In this document: one piece after another, positions 34,097 to 45,954 of the stretch
How the letters are laid out: each line of letters begins with the position of its first letter
Numbering within the stretch: the first letter of the stretch is position 1
From: Rhipidocladum racemiflorum
Lineage: Eukaryota > Streptophyta > Magnoliopsida > Poales > Poaceae
Length of the DNA: 64,000 nucleotides
Assembly: GCA_036346355.1 (NCBI GenBank)
Contig: CM070570.1
Location: 45,089,592 to 45,153,591 of the forward strand
Direction: 5' to 3'
Program-made: the position numbers and the translations under genes
The notes under the pieces: generated by a model
Databases searched by the model: none
Seen by the model: the letters and a program-made list of their open reading frames with translations, nothing else
What the model was told of the DNA's origin: nothing

Positions 34097-36246
34097 GTGA
34101 TAATCATTTATGAAGATTGTGAATAATCCAGAATGTTTGGTGGTTTAGTGAATGATAATACTACGTATTCTTGGTGGATTAAAATGATGATTTAGAGGTG
34201 ATAATGTGAAGGATTAAATACATGACGTTATGAAGTGCTATCGGTGAATTGTAGCCTAAATGATTAGAGTCGATATCGTGAAGTATTCTCGATGATTTAG
34301 TCAATGATATTATCAAATATACTCGATGGATTCAATGAATAATATTGAGAATCGTACTCGGTGGTTTGGTAGATGATTTTGTGAAATATGGTGTTGCGAT
34401 AACCATCTAGGTGGGATTATGAATAATGAGGATTGTATGTGATTTGTTTAGCCAACTTGGTGTCATTGTTTAGGGAAACAGCTATAGGCAATGAATCAAT
34501 GAAATCTTGGATTTGTAGAATCTTTCATGAAATATGCTCGAGGATGAGATTATGAATTATTCTCGGTGGATCAAGTAGATTAAAAGATTAATCAATGTGT
34601 GGATGATGGGTGATCAATAAAGAAGACTTATATTTTGAGGAGATTGTTTCATATACAATGATGTCAGTAGCTTAGCATGATTTTGGAGTTATGATGGCAC
34701 ATGGTATAGATTTTACTTGTTGGAGTACTAAATTGGAATGGATTATATAGTACCATGATAATAATGGGGAGTCTTGGTGGTCTCATGAATTTTGGAGATG
34801 ATAGAACGGATTATCATAATTTTTATCAAACACTGAGTTTTGTATTTTATAAAATAAACTATTGGTGGAATAGAATAGTACGGTAGAAATGCTTAGCCTC
34901 GCCATCGGTCAATATTCACCTATGGGTGGGACTTTCAATTATCTCTTAAAAACTTGTATTGGAAGTTATAGGCAAGGAGTATTGCCAATGGTTTACAAAA
35001 TAAAAATAAAATGAAAAATGATTTCGACTTGGGCGGCATGGAATGTCGGGTGGAAGCGGACCAAGCCTTGGTTCTTTTGTGCAAGTACCACCCCAAGTCA
35101 ATTTAGGACCGACGCTTATGACTGTCTCCATTCTAAGCATTACCGTACAACCACATGTCAAAGTGGGCACGACCTGGCTGAATAATTTGTAGAAACCTAA
35201 CTTAGACTCACCACTCGGTGGTTGTGTGAGAGCCGGAAAGAGGCATTGTTGTTGTTGTTGTTGTTTTCCTCACACGGCGCAAGAGGGGGCTTCTGTACTG
35301 GGTGGAAAGAACCCTAACAAATGAAACCTCGTGGTGGGTCGGGTTAGGCGTATATATTGTAAAGGCCTTGTCATGATATCCCTGCCGGCACACCCAAGGA
35401 AGTGTGCTAATTGCATGGCATCAAGGGAATATCATGTCTTGTGGGTAAAGTTGTACACCTCTGTAGAGTTAAAACTATTCGAATAGCCGTGCCTACGGTC
35501 AAAGGCAAAGCTTGCTGAATGCTTTCATACTGGTAGACTTTGGGTTTTGATTTCAAACTAAACACTGTTTTGTTTTGGGATCCGGGAGCGGTTAGAACTC
35601 TTGGGTGTGCTTCTGGCGGCTAAAGCCAGGTAGGTGGAAGGAACCTGATTTTGTGAACCGTGGCGGACAGAGCCATGTGATTGGATGGAACCCTGATTTT
35701 GTTGGAATGTGGCGGATAGAGCCTGTATATTAGTGAGTGGTGGTTAGAACCTTCACTACAATATTACATAATTCAATTAGTAAAAAGAATTGCTCAAATA
35801 TGCTTTGTGAAAATTATTAATAAGTATGATTTGATAAAACTTGGCTTTATGCAAAAGAACCATATTAAGCCATCCTTGGATAGCCTACATTGTGCATAAT
35901 TTCCCAGACTTGCTGAGTACTTTATGTACTCACGTGCTACATTCTAATCCTCTCTCAGAAGTGAAAGAAGCTGTTCAAGATTTCCAACGACTAGGGTGCG
36001 TTCTCCACTCGATTGCCTGTGGGCATTTGGATGGGTTGTTCAAGTTGTTCAGCCTGTTCAGGCCGTAATGGTAAACCTTGACCATAAGGTCTTTGCTTTT
36101 ATTTGGTATTATTCTTATTTAGTTATTTGTATTCGTGATATGGTTGTTGATTCATCACTTTTGACTGTGTGTACTAGCTACTGATCTGGGACTAGTACAG
36201 AAATACACAGAGGACTCCGGATAGCCGATCCGGGGGCCTACAAAGG

Positions 36247-36261
36247 TGGTATCAGAGCCAT
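36247..36261 (+). promoter_or_regulatory. Gypsy primer binding site (initiator tRNA-Met type)
   Basis: TGGTATCAGAGCCAT follows the 5' LTR end after four bases. This is the usual complement of the 3' end of plant initiator tRNA-Met, which primes minus-strand DNA synthesis. Confidence 0.88.
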
Positions 36262-36756
36262 ATCGACTGTAGGACGTGCCCTTAGTTAGAATGGTCATTT
36301 TAGGAAGCTTCAAAACTTATGTTCTAAAAAGAAAAATCAAATAAAGTGCTAGTCTCGTCTTTTCTCTCTCGTTCTATTCCTATTTTCCTCGAATCAATTG
36401 CTTCTTCACCTTTTTGGGAATGAAAATTGGACTATCCCTCCCTTAAACCTTCTGTATTAAGGTAATCGAGTTCCCGCTTTCGATTTCAAGGCTTGATGAC
36501 TCAAGAGGTGCAATCCTGCAAAAGTTGCTACTGAAGTGTACGTCTTCATGGTGAGGATCCAACCGTTGATCGTCGAAGACCAAAGAAGCAAGGTTGATCT
36601 TCGGCTAACCCTGTAGGTTAAGTGGCCAAGTTTCGTTCCGGGGTAGAGTCGCCTTGTTCTGTTAGAGTTAGTAGTGTGACCGAGTAGACGAGTTGATTTT
36701 CTTGGTGTTAAAAATGTTTTGCTTTTCGTGTGTGGTGTTGTCCTTTGCCGGGGTAG

Positions 36757-37876
36757 TTGGTTTCTGGTGTTGTTAGAACCTCCCCTTTCTCGCTCGTCTG
36801 TGCTGTTCCCTCTCGTCTGGAAGCCTTGTTCTGCCATCAGATGGAGAAGAATTGCAGTGCTAACCTCAACAAAGAAGCTGATGCATCAAGTTCCAATCCT
36901 TCGGTCAACGTCAATGGCAACCCCAGTGAAGTTCCGGTTATCAACGTCAGGGCTGCTACCGAGCTCAACCAGCAACCATCCGAGGGGATAACAACATTTC
37001 TTCAGAATATGAATCAATTCCTGGTGACTCAGACTCCGCTCATGCAATTGATGATACAACGACTGGACAATCAAGCCTCTGTGGTCCCTCCACCTATAAC
37101 TCCTCAGCAGTATCCTTCTAAAGAGTTCCTGAAGGCCAAGTCCTCCGAAGTATTGTGTGGTGATGGTGGCATTAGCGATAACCCTTCTGTAAACCTGCAC
37201 TCTGGGAATTATGTCATCTGCTATCGATGTGGTGAAAAAGGAACATTTTGCTTCTAGTTGTCCCCAAAAGGATAAGGCAAATGAAAATACCTATTGTGGT
37301 AACTGTGGCGGAACAGGACAACAATTCCGCAGGTGCCCTCGAAGGAAGGAAATTCAGTACAAGGTCTGTAACTTTTGTGGCAAGGAAGGGCACTTTGTGA
37401 AACAGTGTCCCTTGGAAAAACAAAGTCTTTTGGCACCACAGACAATTCCTGCATCAGAAGTCAGTGTGGAAGTATCTCCCGAGCTGCAGCAAGTAACGAA
37501 GATTACTCGCGCTAGCAAAGGCAAAGCAGTCTCCCTGGAAGACAACTGTCACCAACCGGGTTCCCGCAAAAGGAAGATGGTGAGTCAAGAGCAGTATGTT
37601 GCCAGTAATTCTCGGCTTCGTGTGGACCAATTTCAGCTCAAGCGAGCACCAGAAGTAACCTTAACCAAGACCCCAGAATCAGAAGTGCAACCAGTGATGC
37701 AAGGACGCCAGGCATCTACTTCCAATCCCAACATTCCAGATGCTGTTCTTCTTCTGACTGTAACCCCAGCAGCAGGAGGGAGACGCAATCGAAAACTTCT
37801 ATCACAGGTTCTGCGATATAGGACATCAGGTCTGCCTATGATCCAGGACGTTGAAGAAGAGACACCTGAAACTTGA
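36757..37876 (+). pseudogene. Gypsy gag remnant with three zinc knuckles, frameshifted
   Basis: Two overlapping frames (36757-37257 and 37211-37876) together represent the C-terminal part of a gag protein. The first knuckle (CYRCGEKG, then HFASSC in the other frame) is split by a frameshift near 37235. The second (CGNCGGTGQQFRRC) has Gln where the third ligand, His, should be. The third (CNFCGKEGHFVKQC) is intact. A basic, low-complexity tail follows, to the stop at 37874-37876. The capsid part is largely missing. In an intact element this nucleocapsid would bind genomic RNA. Confidence 0.72.
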
Positions 37877-38384
37877 AGTTTTCAGTAAATGATAATGTAT
37901 GATACATCTAGTAGTACTATACCTCTTCTAAGGAATAAAATAAAAGAGTGGTGTAATGATCAGTCTGTAAGATGTAATCGTCAGTATTATTATCAATAAA
38001 GGTTTGGAAGAGTTATAATTGTGGAAGTGGATTTCTGTTGATAGTTCTTGAAACATAAGTGTGTTTGGGCACCCATCATGAGATAAGTAAAGGATGGCCG
38101 AAGAGCCATAGTTCTCGTCCAAACCATGGGAAGAAAGAAAAAAGGAATGGCACCATTGAACCCCTTGGAACTAAGTCCGGATATAATTTTTTTTTCTAAG
38201 GGGGGTAGTGTGGACAGGTTGACAAAAATTGAACACTTTGTTCCATGGAAGATAACCCCTACTTGGTGATAAACTTGTGGAACGTTGCGGGGTTAAAACA
38301 ATGCATTTTTAGTGTGCGGCCAAGGAGGACGGGTCAGATTGAAGTTCTCAGTTCCCCTTGAGGTTTTGACAGAAGTGGTATAAA

Positions 38385-38990
38385 GTTTTGGGGTACGAAT
38401 TGGAATTCCAGTATTGCTTACCATCCCCAGACCGATGGCCAGACGGAAAGAATCAATCAGATCTTAGAAGATGCGTTGAGAGCGTGTGCGCTGACATGTC
38501 AAGGTTCGTGGGATCAGAATAAGAACAGTCTCCGACGAAGCTGAAGACGGCGCCTTTTGAAGCTCTGTATGCAAGAAAAAGCAGAATACCCTTATATTGG
38601 AAAGAGCGATAATGGACAAATCAGTAGACCGGATATTCTGAAAGAAGCCGAAGAGCAAATCAGACAGATCCGTGTAAAGCTGAAGACTGCCCCGTCAAGA
38701 TAGACGAGCTATGCTGATAACTGCCGTCAGGAATCAAGTGCAGCGCAGTGCCTGAGCATCAGAGCCTATTTAAAGACATGGAACAAGAAAGAGACCTGTC
38801 ATGTCTGGAGTATCCCGCCAGGAAGGTGGATGAAGCCGAGCGTCGAACAAGAAGTCGGGTGGTCAAGTTTTGCAATGTTCAGTGAAACAATCGTTCAGAG
38901 AAGAAAGTTACCTGGGAGCAAGAACAAGATCTTCGAGCAGAGTTTCCCGATCTTTCTCTTTTTCCGACCGAATCTCGGGGACGAGATTCT
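38385..38990 (+). pseudogene. Gypsy integrase and C-terminal polyprotein remnant
   Basis: About 38408-38470 reads AYHPQTDGQTERINQILEDA, the conserved segment containing the last catalytic Glu of Ty3/gypsy integrase. From about 38770 a diverged tail includes LEYPARKVDEAERRTRS and WEQEQDLRAEFPDL, the chromodomain-like end of many plant Gypsy polyproteins. Stops and shifts separate the pieces. The span 37877-38384 shows no recognisable coding. Confidence 0.75.
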
Positions 38991-38993
38991 TTC

Positions 38994-39008
38994 TAAGGGG
39001 GGTAGGTT
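38994..39008 (+). promoter_or_regulatory. Gypsy polypurine tract
   Basis: A purine-rich run, AAGGGGGGTAGG, stands a few bases before the 3' LTR, in the position expected for the plus-strand primer. Confidence 0.75.
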
Positions 39009-42000
39009 TGTAACACCCTAGTTTTCGCTTTCTGGAGAAAATCTAATTTAAATAAACTAAATTCAAAAGTTTGGATTTTTTTTGGTGTTTATATTAACCT
39101 GGCATCCTTTCCCCTCCAAAATCGGGAATTATTTCCCCTCCGGTCGCAAAATCGATTTTCCAGCTCACGGCAGACCAAATTTCACCCGAGTCCAAAAATG
39201 CTCCAAAAATCCCCAAACCACTTCAATTGTGTTCCAAATATTCCAAAATGATTTTAGGAACCTTTCCCCGGATTTTTGGACCTCAGCTCCTATTTTATCT
39301 CGCGCGGCTTTTGTTTAATGCCTGCGATCCGCGCCCGAATATTCAATTCCAAAAAAATCATCCAAATTCAACCAAACCAATTTTATTTGGTCCCAAATAT
39401 TCTAAAATGGTTCTAGGAATTTTTCCGGAATTTTTAGACCATTTTTCTCTAGGGCGAATCATTTACGTAAAGGAGGACCAATGGGAGAGCGTCACGTGTC
39501 ACGTGAATAGTGCACCAGAGAAGAGCTTCAACGTGTTCATGGCTAGGGCTTAATTCCAATGCTCATAACTCATTCAATTCAACTCCAAAATGCGAACGGT
39601 CGGTTGCATTGGATCCGCAACGGCGATCTCTTGCCATTCCCCACCTTCACTCGCCGCCAATCTCACCGGAAACGGCCGTGTTGATGAATAACTGTTTTGC
39701 ACTAAAATGCCATTATCTCGGCCGTTTCACCTCCAAACGCCGCACCACCACCTCCATTCCCTCCGTATAAGTATCCCCTTCCAGGAGTGTGCTCCCCTTT
39801 CCATCTACTCCACCCTTGTGCCCGTGAGATCAAGAAAACCGAGGTTGGGTTAAACTTTTTTGGTGTTCTTCGTGTTCGTGCTTGTAGATCCTTCTCCGGT
39901 GAGCCATTCTTCGTGCCACTTGGTTTCTTGTGACCGTGGATGAGTCTAGAGTCTAACCCAATCATCAATTTTAGGTTTGATCAAGAGTTGGCGACGAATT
40001 TCAAGTTTTGGTGCATCCGGCCGAAACGCCGTTCGTCGTCGATTTCTCCAAATCCGGCGAGTTTTGGCTCAATTCCTTCCTCCTAGATGTCGCTAAGGAT
40101 GTCATCTATTGATTCTAGGCTTTTGTTTGGATCAATTCCATGCGAAAATGGGGCAAAAATCCGGTTTTTGGAAGAAGAGGGGGGGCTTTGTAGCTTTGGG
40201 TCTGTCCTGGAACAAAATTCTCGCAAGTTACTGTAGCAAATAGTAACTTTTCTCTTTTTCTTGATTTTCCATCATTTTCCAACTTCGAACGCTTATAACT
40301 TTTGCGTACGAACTCCGATTGACTCCGTTCAAGTTTCTAAATTCATCTAAAATCAAGATATTCCTGCCAGTATAACTTTTATAATTTTTGGATTTTATTT
40401 ATTTTCTTTTATTTATTTATTGCCTCGATTTGCGCGTAGCCGGGGAACCCGACGCGACTGCCGACCCCGCCGCCGGGCTTCAAAGAGTTCAACCTTCTCG
40501 CTGTGACCGAGGCAAGTCTCCTTGACGCATGTTGATCCTACAATTTACAACTGTTTTACCACTGTTTTATAAATTGCATTGCTATTTATATTAAATGGAT
40601 AATGTTAACGTTAGATTATTAGTTATACCTGTTGTTCCTACCTCCTTGACCTTGTTATCCATGATCCTTTGTCGCCCTAGTATATGTACTCCACCAATAT
40701 AAATGTTTTTTGAAAAATATTCTTTAATTAAAGGAAAAGACTATTTGGCAGACATTTTAGATGGATCAAATAGTATGGAATGCAAATTGGAGTTAGATGA
40801 ATATTAGTGATGATGTGGGGGTAGTCATTACGAAATTGATCTATGAATGGTGATAGTTGAAATATCGAGGAGTTGGATTGTGATAATGATTCGCCATGTG
40901 GTTAGTATGGATTAAGGGAGTATTGGAAGATGTATGATATTAGGAAAAGTAGTCGGTAAGATTAAATAAATAATATTGAGAGTCCTACTTGCGGATCAAA
41001 TAGAATAAGTGGTGAATTGTATTTCGGTGGATTTTAACAAGAATACTATGTGATAATCATTTATGAAGATTGTGAATAATCTAGAATGTTTGGTGGTTTA
41101 GTGAATGATAATACTACGTATTCTTGGTGGATTAAAATGATGATTTAGAGGTGATAATGTGAAGGATTAAATACATGACGTTATGAAGTGCTATCGGTGG
41201 ATTGTAGCCTAAATGATTAGAGTCGATATCGTGAAGTATTCTCGATGATTTAGTCAATGATATTATCAAATATACTCGATGGATTCAGTGAATAATATTG
41301 AGAATCGTACTCGGTGGTTTGGTAGATGATTTTGTGAAATATGGTGTTGCGATAACCATCTAGGTGGGATTATGAATAATGAGGATTGTATGTGATTTGT
41401 TTAGCCAACTTGGTGTCATTGTTTAGGGAAACAGCTATAGGCAATGAATCAATGAAATCTTGGATTTGTAAAATCTTTCATGAAATATGCTCGGGGATGA
41501 GATTATGAATTATTCTCGGTGGATCAAGTAGATTAAAAGATTAATCGATGTGTGGATGATGGGTGATCAATAAAGAAGACTTATATTTTGAGGAGATTGT
41601 TTCATATACAATGATGTCAGTAGCTTAGCATGATTTTGGAGTTATGATGGCACATGGTATAGATTTTACTTGTTGGAGTACTAAATTGGATTGGATTATA
41701 TAGTGCCATGATAATAATGGGGAGTCTTGGTGGTCTCATGAATTTTGGAGATGATAGAACGGATTATCATAATTTTTATCAAACACTGAGTTTTGTATTT
41801 TATTAAATAAACTATTGGTGGAATAGAATAGTACGGTAGAAATGCTTAGCCTCGCCATCGGTCAATATTCACCTATGGGTGGGACTTTCAATTATCTCTT
41901 AAAAACTTGTATTGGAAGTTATAGGCAAGGAGTATTGCCAATGGTTTACAAAATAAAAATAAAATGAAAAATGATTTCGACTTGGGCGGCATGGAATGTC

Positions 42001-42272
42001 GGGTGGAAGCGGACCAAGCCTTGGTTCTTTTGTGCAAGTACCGCCCCAAGTCAATTAAGGACCGACGCTTATGACTGTCTCCATTCTAAGCATTACCGTA
42101 CAACCACATGTCAAAGTGGGCACGACCTGGCTGAATAATTTGTAGAAACCTAACTTAGACTCACCACTCGGTGGTTGTGCGAGAGCCGGAAAGAGGCATT
42201 GTTGTTGTTGTTGTTGTTTTCCTCACACGGCGCAAGAGGGGGCTTCTGTACTGGGTGGAAAGAACCCTAACA
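39009..42272 (+). repeat. Gypsy 3' LTR, first part
   Basis: Matches the 5' LTR from its first base to about position 35316. It is interrupted by the minus-strand Copia element. About 20 bp of LTR sequence present in the 5' copy (about 35318-35337) is missing at the break. Confidence 0.92.
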
Positions 42273-43599
42273 GCGGTGAAACCTCAGCACGAAGCACAGC
42301 CGGGGTAGAGGTAGAGCTCGAAGCACGACCTCGGCGAAGCCTAGCAGCAGGACCAAGGGCAGCTGGAGTAGCTGGAGTGGACTGAGGACGAACCTTGTAA
42401 GCAAGATGCTCCTCATCTCTGACAAACTTCAGACCACTCACAGAAGAGATCAAGGACATCACAAAAGGTGCATAGCTGCAACTGGCCATGTTGCTCTGTG
42501 CATTCTGCCTCATCGTCTCCCATAAGAAATCGACAATGTCAAACGAGTGGGTGCGCTCAACGAGGTGAAAAAGCAAGTTCCTTCCATAGGAACTAATGGC
42601 AGAAGCATCTCCTTCCTTGGGCCAAAGAGTGACCCTCAACATCCTGTTTAACACAGCAGGCACATCCTTTAGACCCTTGATGGTCCCAACTATAAAGCTC
42701 TTGGATGTGTCATACAAGGACTCGATCTGCTCAGGAGTCAGAACCTTCTTCTCATGAAGCTTCGGACTGTCATTGTACCGAAGGCTGAGGACTCTAGCAA
42801 ATCTCTTCTTGTTGGCAGTGTACCAAACTCTGTCTGTCATCCACCAGATAGCATCTACAGACTTGTCAAAATACAAGGTGGCAAAGAATTGCATGATGAC
42901 TTCATTGTTCCAGTCGCACTTGAAAGACATGATGTCCTTAATCTCATGCAGCTCACAAATCTCAAGAATCTGATCAAACACAGGGTTCTGAGCTGCTGCC
43001 ATGTATTCCCAGTCAATGGTCTTCATCCTGACCACTGGGTGCTCAAGAGGGTAGAGGACCGTCTCATAGTAATCTGACTGGAATCTGTTCCAAAAACGTC
43101 GGTCCACATACTCGTCCTGATGATAGTCGAGCGGATCTTTCTTTCTGTGCTCAACTATCGCCTTGCCCTTTCCTGACCCTGTCCTGTAGTCAATCACTCT
43201 CAGTGGGTTGACTCCCATAGGATAAGTCCACATAGGCCTGGCTTTGACCAGAGGGCCAATGAAATGACCTGAAGCACGGAAATCCCTTCTCTTCTGATCC
43301 CTCAGCCTAGCATGAGTAGCAGTCGGGTGCTCATCTGGATCAGGCTGAGGCTGAGGAGGAGACTGTGCCTGGGGCTGCGGCAGCTGAGACAGCTGAGCCT
43401 GAGGCGGCGGACCAGATGAAGTCCCAATCCTCAGCGCACCTCTACCCCTGGAGGCGGGCTGCTTCGCCACAGCACGTCTAGGTCTCTTGGGCGCCAGAGC
43501 ACCAGACGGTGAACCGGAAGAAGTGTTCGGTGACGGAGAGTCACGAGGAGGAACATCACCACCCGAAGTCCCCTGAGAAGGATCCATCTGACCAGACAA
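42223..43599 (-). CDS. Additional downstream ORF of the Copia element (function unknown)
   Basis: A 458-codon open frame downstream of pol in the same orientation. Residues 1-100 are Pro/Gln/Ser-rich and disordered-looking. The rest is a folded-looking domain with blocks such as DRRFWNRFQSDYYETVLYPL and CDWNNEVIMQFFATLYFD. It resembles the extra ORFs of unknown function reported after pol in some grass Copia elements, often annotated as plant transposon protein. No enzymatic motif was seen. The frame crosses the deletion junction near 42273, so about the last 16 codons are antisense Gypsy LTR and not original. The absence of stops suggests a young or recently constrained element. Confidence 0.6.
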   Translation of the reverse strand: MSGQMDPSQGTSGGDVPPRDSPSPNTSSGSPSGALAPKRPRRAVAKQPASRGRGALRIGTSSGPPPQAQLSQLPQPQAQSPPQPQPDPDEHPTATHARLRDQKRRDFRASGHFIGPLVKARPMWTYPMGVNPLRVIDYRTGSGKGKAIVEHRKKDPLDYHQDEYVDRRFWNRFQSDYYETVLYPLEHPVVRMKTIDWEYMAAAQNPVFDQILEICELHEIKDIMSFKCDWNNEVIMQFFATLYFDKSVDAIWWMTDRVWYTANKKRFARVLSLRYNDSPKLHEKKVLTPEQIESLYDTSKSFIVGTIKGLKDVPAVLNRMLRVTLWPKEGDASAISSYGRNLLFHLVERTHSFDIVDFLWETMRQNAQSNMASCSYAPFVMSLISSVSGLKFVRDEEHLAYKVRPQSTPATPAALGPAARLRRGRASSSTSTPAVLRAEVSPLLGFFPPSTEAPSCAV

Positions 43600-43639
43600 A
43601 GCGAGGGAAAAAGATTAGCCGCGAGGCGACTCGAGAAAC

Positions 43640-43800
43640 AGCTAGAAACAATTTCTGGCCGAGGCACCCAACCCGGAGAGTCCGGATAGAAAGTCCGGAT
43701 ACTCCGGATTGCATCCGGAGACTCCGGACAAAATGTCCGGACACTCCGGATTGACCCGGAGACTTCGGACCCAGAGTCCGGACACTCCGGATGTGCCAGA
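43640..43800. repeat. Cluster of CCGGA-type short palindromes (between pol and extra ORF)
   Basis: Repeated inverted motifs such as TCCGGAGACTCCGGA, TCCGGATACTCCGGA and TCCGGACACTCCGGA just upstream of the extra ORF. A second cluster of the same motif family lies at about 44285-44405. Confidence 0.85.
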
Positions 43801-44655
43801 ATTTTTTCACGGGCGGTCAAGGAGAGGACAAACCAACCCGTACAACTCAACAAATTGAAACTAGATTGCCACAGAAAGGTAGGAAAAGAGTCTAGGGCAC
43901 AATCTAGTACACGATTTTGCAAGATTGGGGTACGGATTGGAACTCACCTTAAAGGATTTGAAATCGAGGAAATGCGGAGAGGATGAATCTCCAAACTTGA
44001 GGACCTCAACGAGATGAATCACACCCTAAAAGAGATGAAGCACGAGTAGAGGCCCTAAGAACCACAAGCAATGGATCCAAATCCGGAAGGAAAGAGGTTA
44101 GGGCAAGAGAACTTACCAAAAACCCAAAAACGAGGAAGAGAAATGGATCCAAGGTCCTTGGAGATGGAGAGCCACGCCCTAGAAGAGAGGTGAGCACGGG
44201 AGAAGGAGAGGGAGAGGCGCTCGGAGGAAGAGGGATGGAAAAAGAAACCGCGCGGGATTAGGGGGACTTAAACCGTCCACCTCAACCCGGAGACTCCGGA
44301 TTTTCAGTCCGGAGATTCCGGCCCAACCCGGAGAGTCCGGACAAATAGTCCGGAGATTCCGAGTTATCCGGAGACTCCGGATTAAATACCGGACAGTCCG
44401 GGTTACCCAGCTCGGTTAGGAATTTGACAACTCGCAGGAAAACTCAAGGAAATTGCGGAGCGAGAGGAAGAAGAAGTCCTAGGATGTCTACTTGATATAT
44501 GACCAGCGAACAATAAAGCAAACAAGCCATGGTCACATATCAATGACAAGATTAAAGGAACAAGAGCCAAAAACACTGGATAAATTCAAAGAAAAGGATG
44601 AAAAAAAAGATTTTGAAACTCATTTTTCATTCAACAAATAATATATGAGCACTTA
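43801..44655. other. Copia spacer between RNase H and the extra ORF
   Basis: No coding frame with recognisable content. It includes the palindrome cluster at 44285-44405. It may hold the promoter or splice signals that express the downstream ORF, but none could be identified with confidence. Confidence 0.5.
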
Positions 44656-45954
44656 TCAAGCCACGTTACGAGAATCTAGAATATTTAGACCACTTCTCAA
44701 TTCACAGAACCTTTTCTCGTCAAGGGGCTTGGTGAAAATATCGGCTAATTGATCATTTGTACTCACATGTTGGATATCAATTTCGCCTTTGGTTGCGTGA
44801 TCTCTTAGGAAATGATGGCGAATATCTATGTGTTTTGTACGGGAGTGTTGGACGGGATTGTTGGCAATTTTTATGGCACTTTCATTGTCACACAATAGTG
44901 GAACACTTTTGTAGGATAGGCCAAAATCACTCAAGGTTTGTCTCATCCAAAGTAGTTGAGCACAACAACTCCCTGCAGCTATGTATTCGGCTTCGGCAGT
45001 GGATAAGGCTACGGAGTTTTGTTTCTTGGAAGACCACGAGACTAGAGACCTACCCAAGAATTGGCAAGTCCCCGAGGTACTCTTCCTATCCACTTTACAG
45101 CCGGCATAATCCGCATCGGAATAGCCAACTAGCTCAAAGGAAGATCCTTTCGGATACCAAAGTCCGAAATGAGGAGTGTGCACTAAATATCTCAAGATTC
45201 TCTTAACGGCCACCATGTGGCATTCTTTTGGAGCGGCTTGAAAACGTGCACACATACAAACGCTAAGCATGATATTGGGCCTAGATGCACAAAGATAAAG
45301 AAGAGAACCGATCATCGAGCGATATACCTTTTGGATGACCGGTTTACCTTCTTTGTCGAGGTCTAAATGCCCGTTGGCCTGCATAGGCGTCTTTATTGGC
45401 TTGGCGTCCTCCATTCCAAACTTCTTGAGCATGTCCTTAATGTACTTGGTTTGACAGATGAAGGTTCCTTCCTTGAGTTGTTTAACTTGAAAGCCGAAGA
45501 AGAACTTCATTTCTCCCATCATGGACATCTCGAACCTTTTTGTCATAATCTTGCTAAACTCTTTACACAAATACTCATTAGTAGATCCAAATATGATGTC
45601 ATCGACATATATTTGGCATACAAATAAATCATTATCAATATGTTTAGTAAAGAGAGTAGGGTCGGCCTTTCCGACTATAAAACCTTGTCCGAGAAGGAAA
45701 TCTCGTAAACATTCGAACCAAGCCCTCGGTGCTTGCTTAAGTCCATAAAGGGCTTTGTGAAGGTAGTAGACGTGGTCCGGGTGTTTTGGATCTTCAAAGC
45801 CGAGTGGTTGCTCGACGTAGACCATCTCGGAGAGTGGTCCATTCAAGAAAGCGCTCTTCACGTCCATTTGATAAAGCTTGAAATCATGGTGAGTAGCAAA
45901 GGCAAGTAATATTCTAATGGATTCAAGCCTAGCTCTTTGGAGCATATGTTTCAT
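44656..45954 (-). pseudogene. Copia pol, second part: reverse transcriptase and RNase H
   Basis: An open frame of 432 codons. It has the copia RT block YQMDVKSAFLNGPL, the catalytic YVDD in QIYVDDIIFGS (about residue 115), and the usual YGLKQAPRAWF. RNase H features follow: GYSDADYAG, ALSTAEAEYIAA and SRTKHIDIRHHFLRD. It ends at TAA/TGA near 44656. The start is not natural: the region just upstream (about 45935-45970) has small insertions or deletions that shift the frame away from the upstream pol part, which ends in QIEGLDL. All catalytic residues are present, but the polyprotein is broken. Confidence 0.85.

Larger units (their letters stand above)
30822..36242 (+). repeat. Gypsy 5' LTR (contains a hAT insertion)
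   Basis: 5421 bp, or about 4.2 kb without the hAT element at 32904-34096. It matches 39009-42272 plus 55031-55935 nearly base for base. It has a 29-bp segment at about 31327-31355 that the 3' copy lacks, plus scattered substitutions. A TATA-like GTATAAGTATCC lies at about 31609. A (GTT)n run lies at about 35248-35265. Confidence 0.9.

Noticed and set aside
35841..36184. 75- and 62-codon open frames duplicated at 55534-55877
   Set aside because: They are duplicated only because they are in the two LTRs of one element.
43431..43922. 163-codon minus-strand frame overlapping the start of the extra ORF
   Set aside because: Its repetitive Ser/Gly/Val/Arg content comes from the TCCGGA palindromes read in another frame.
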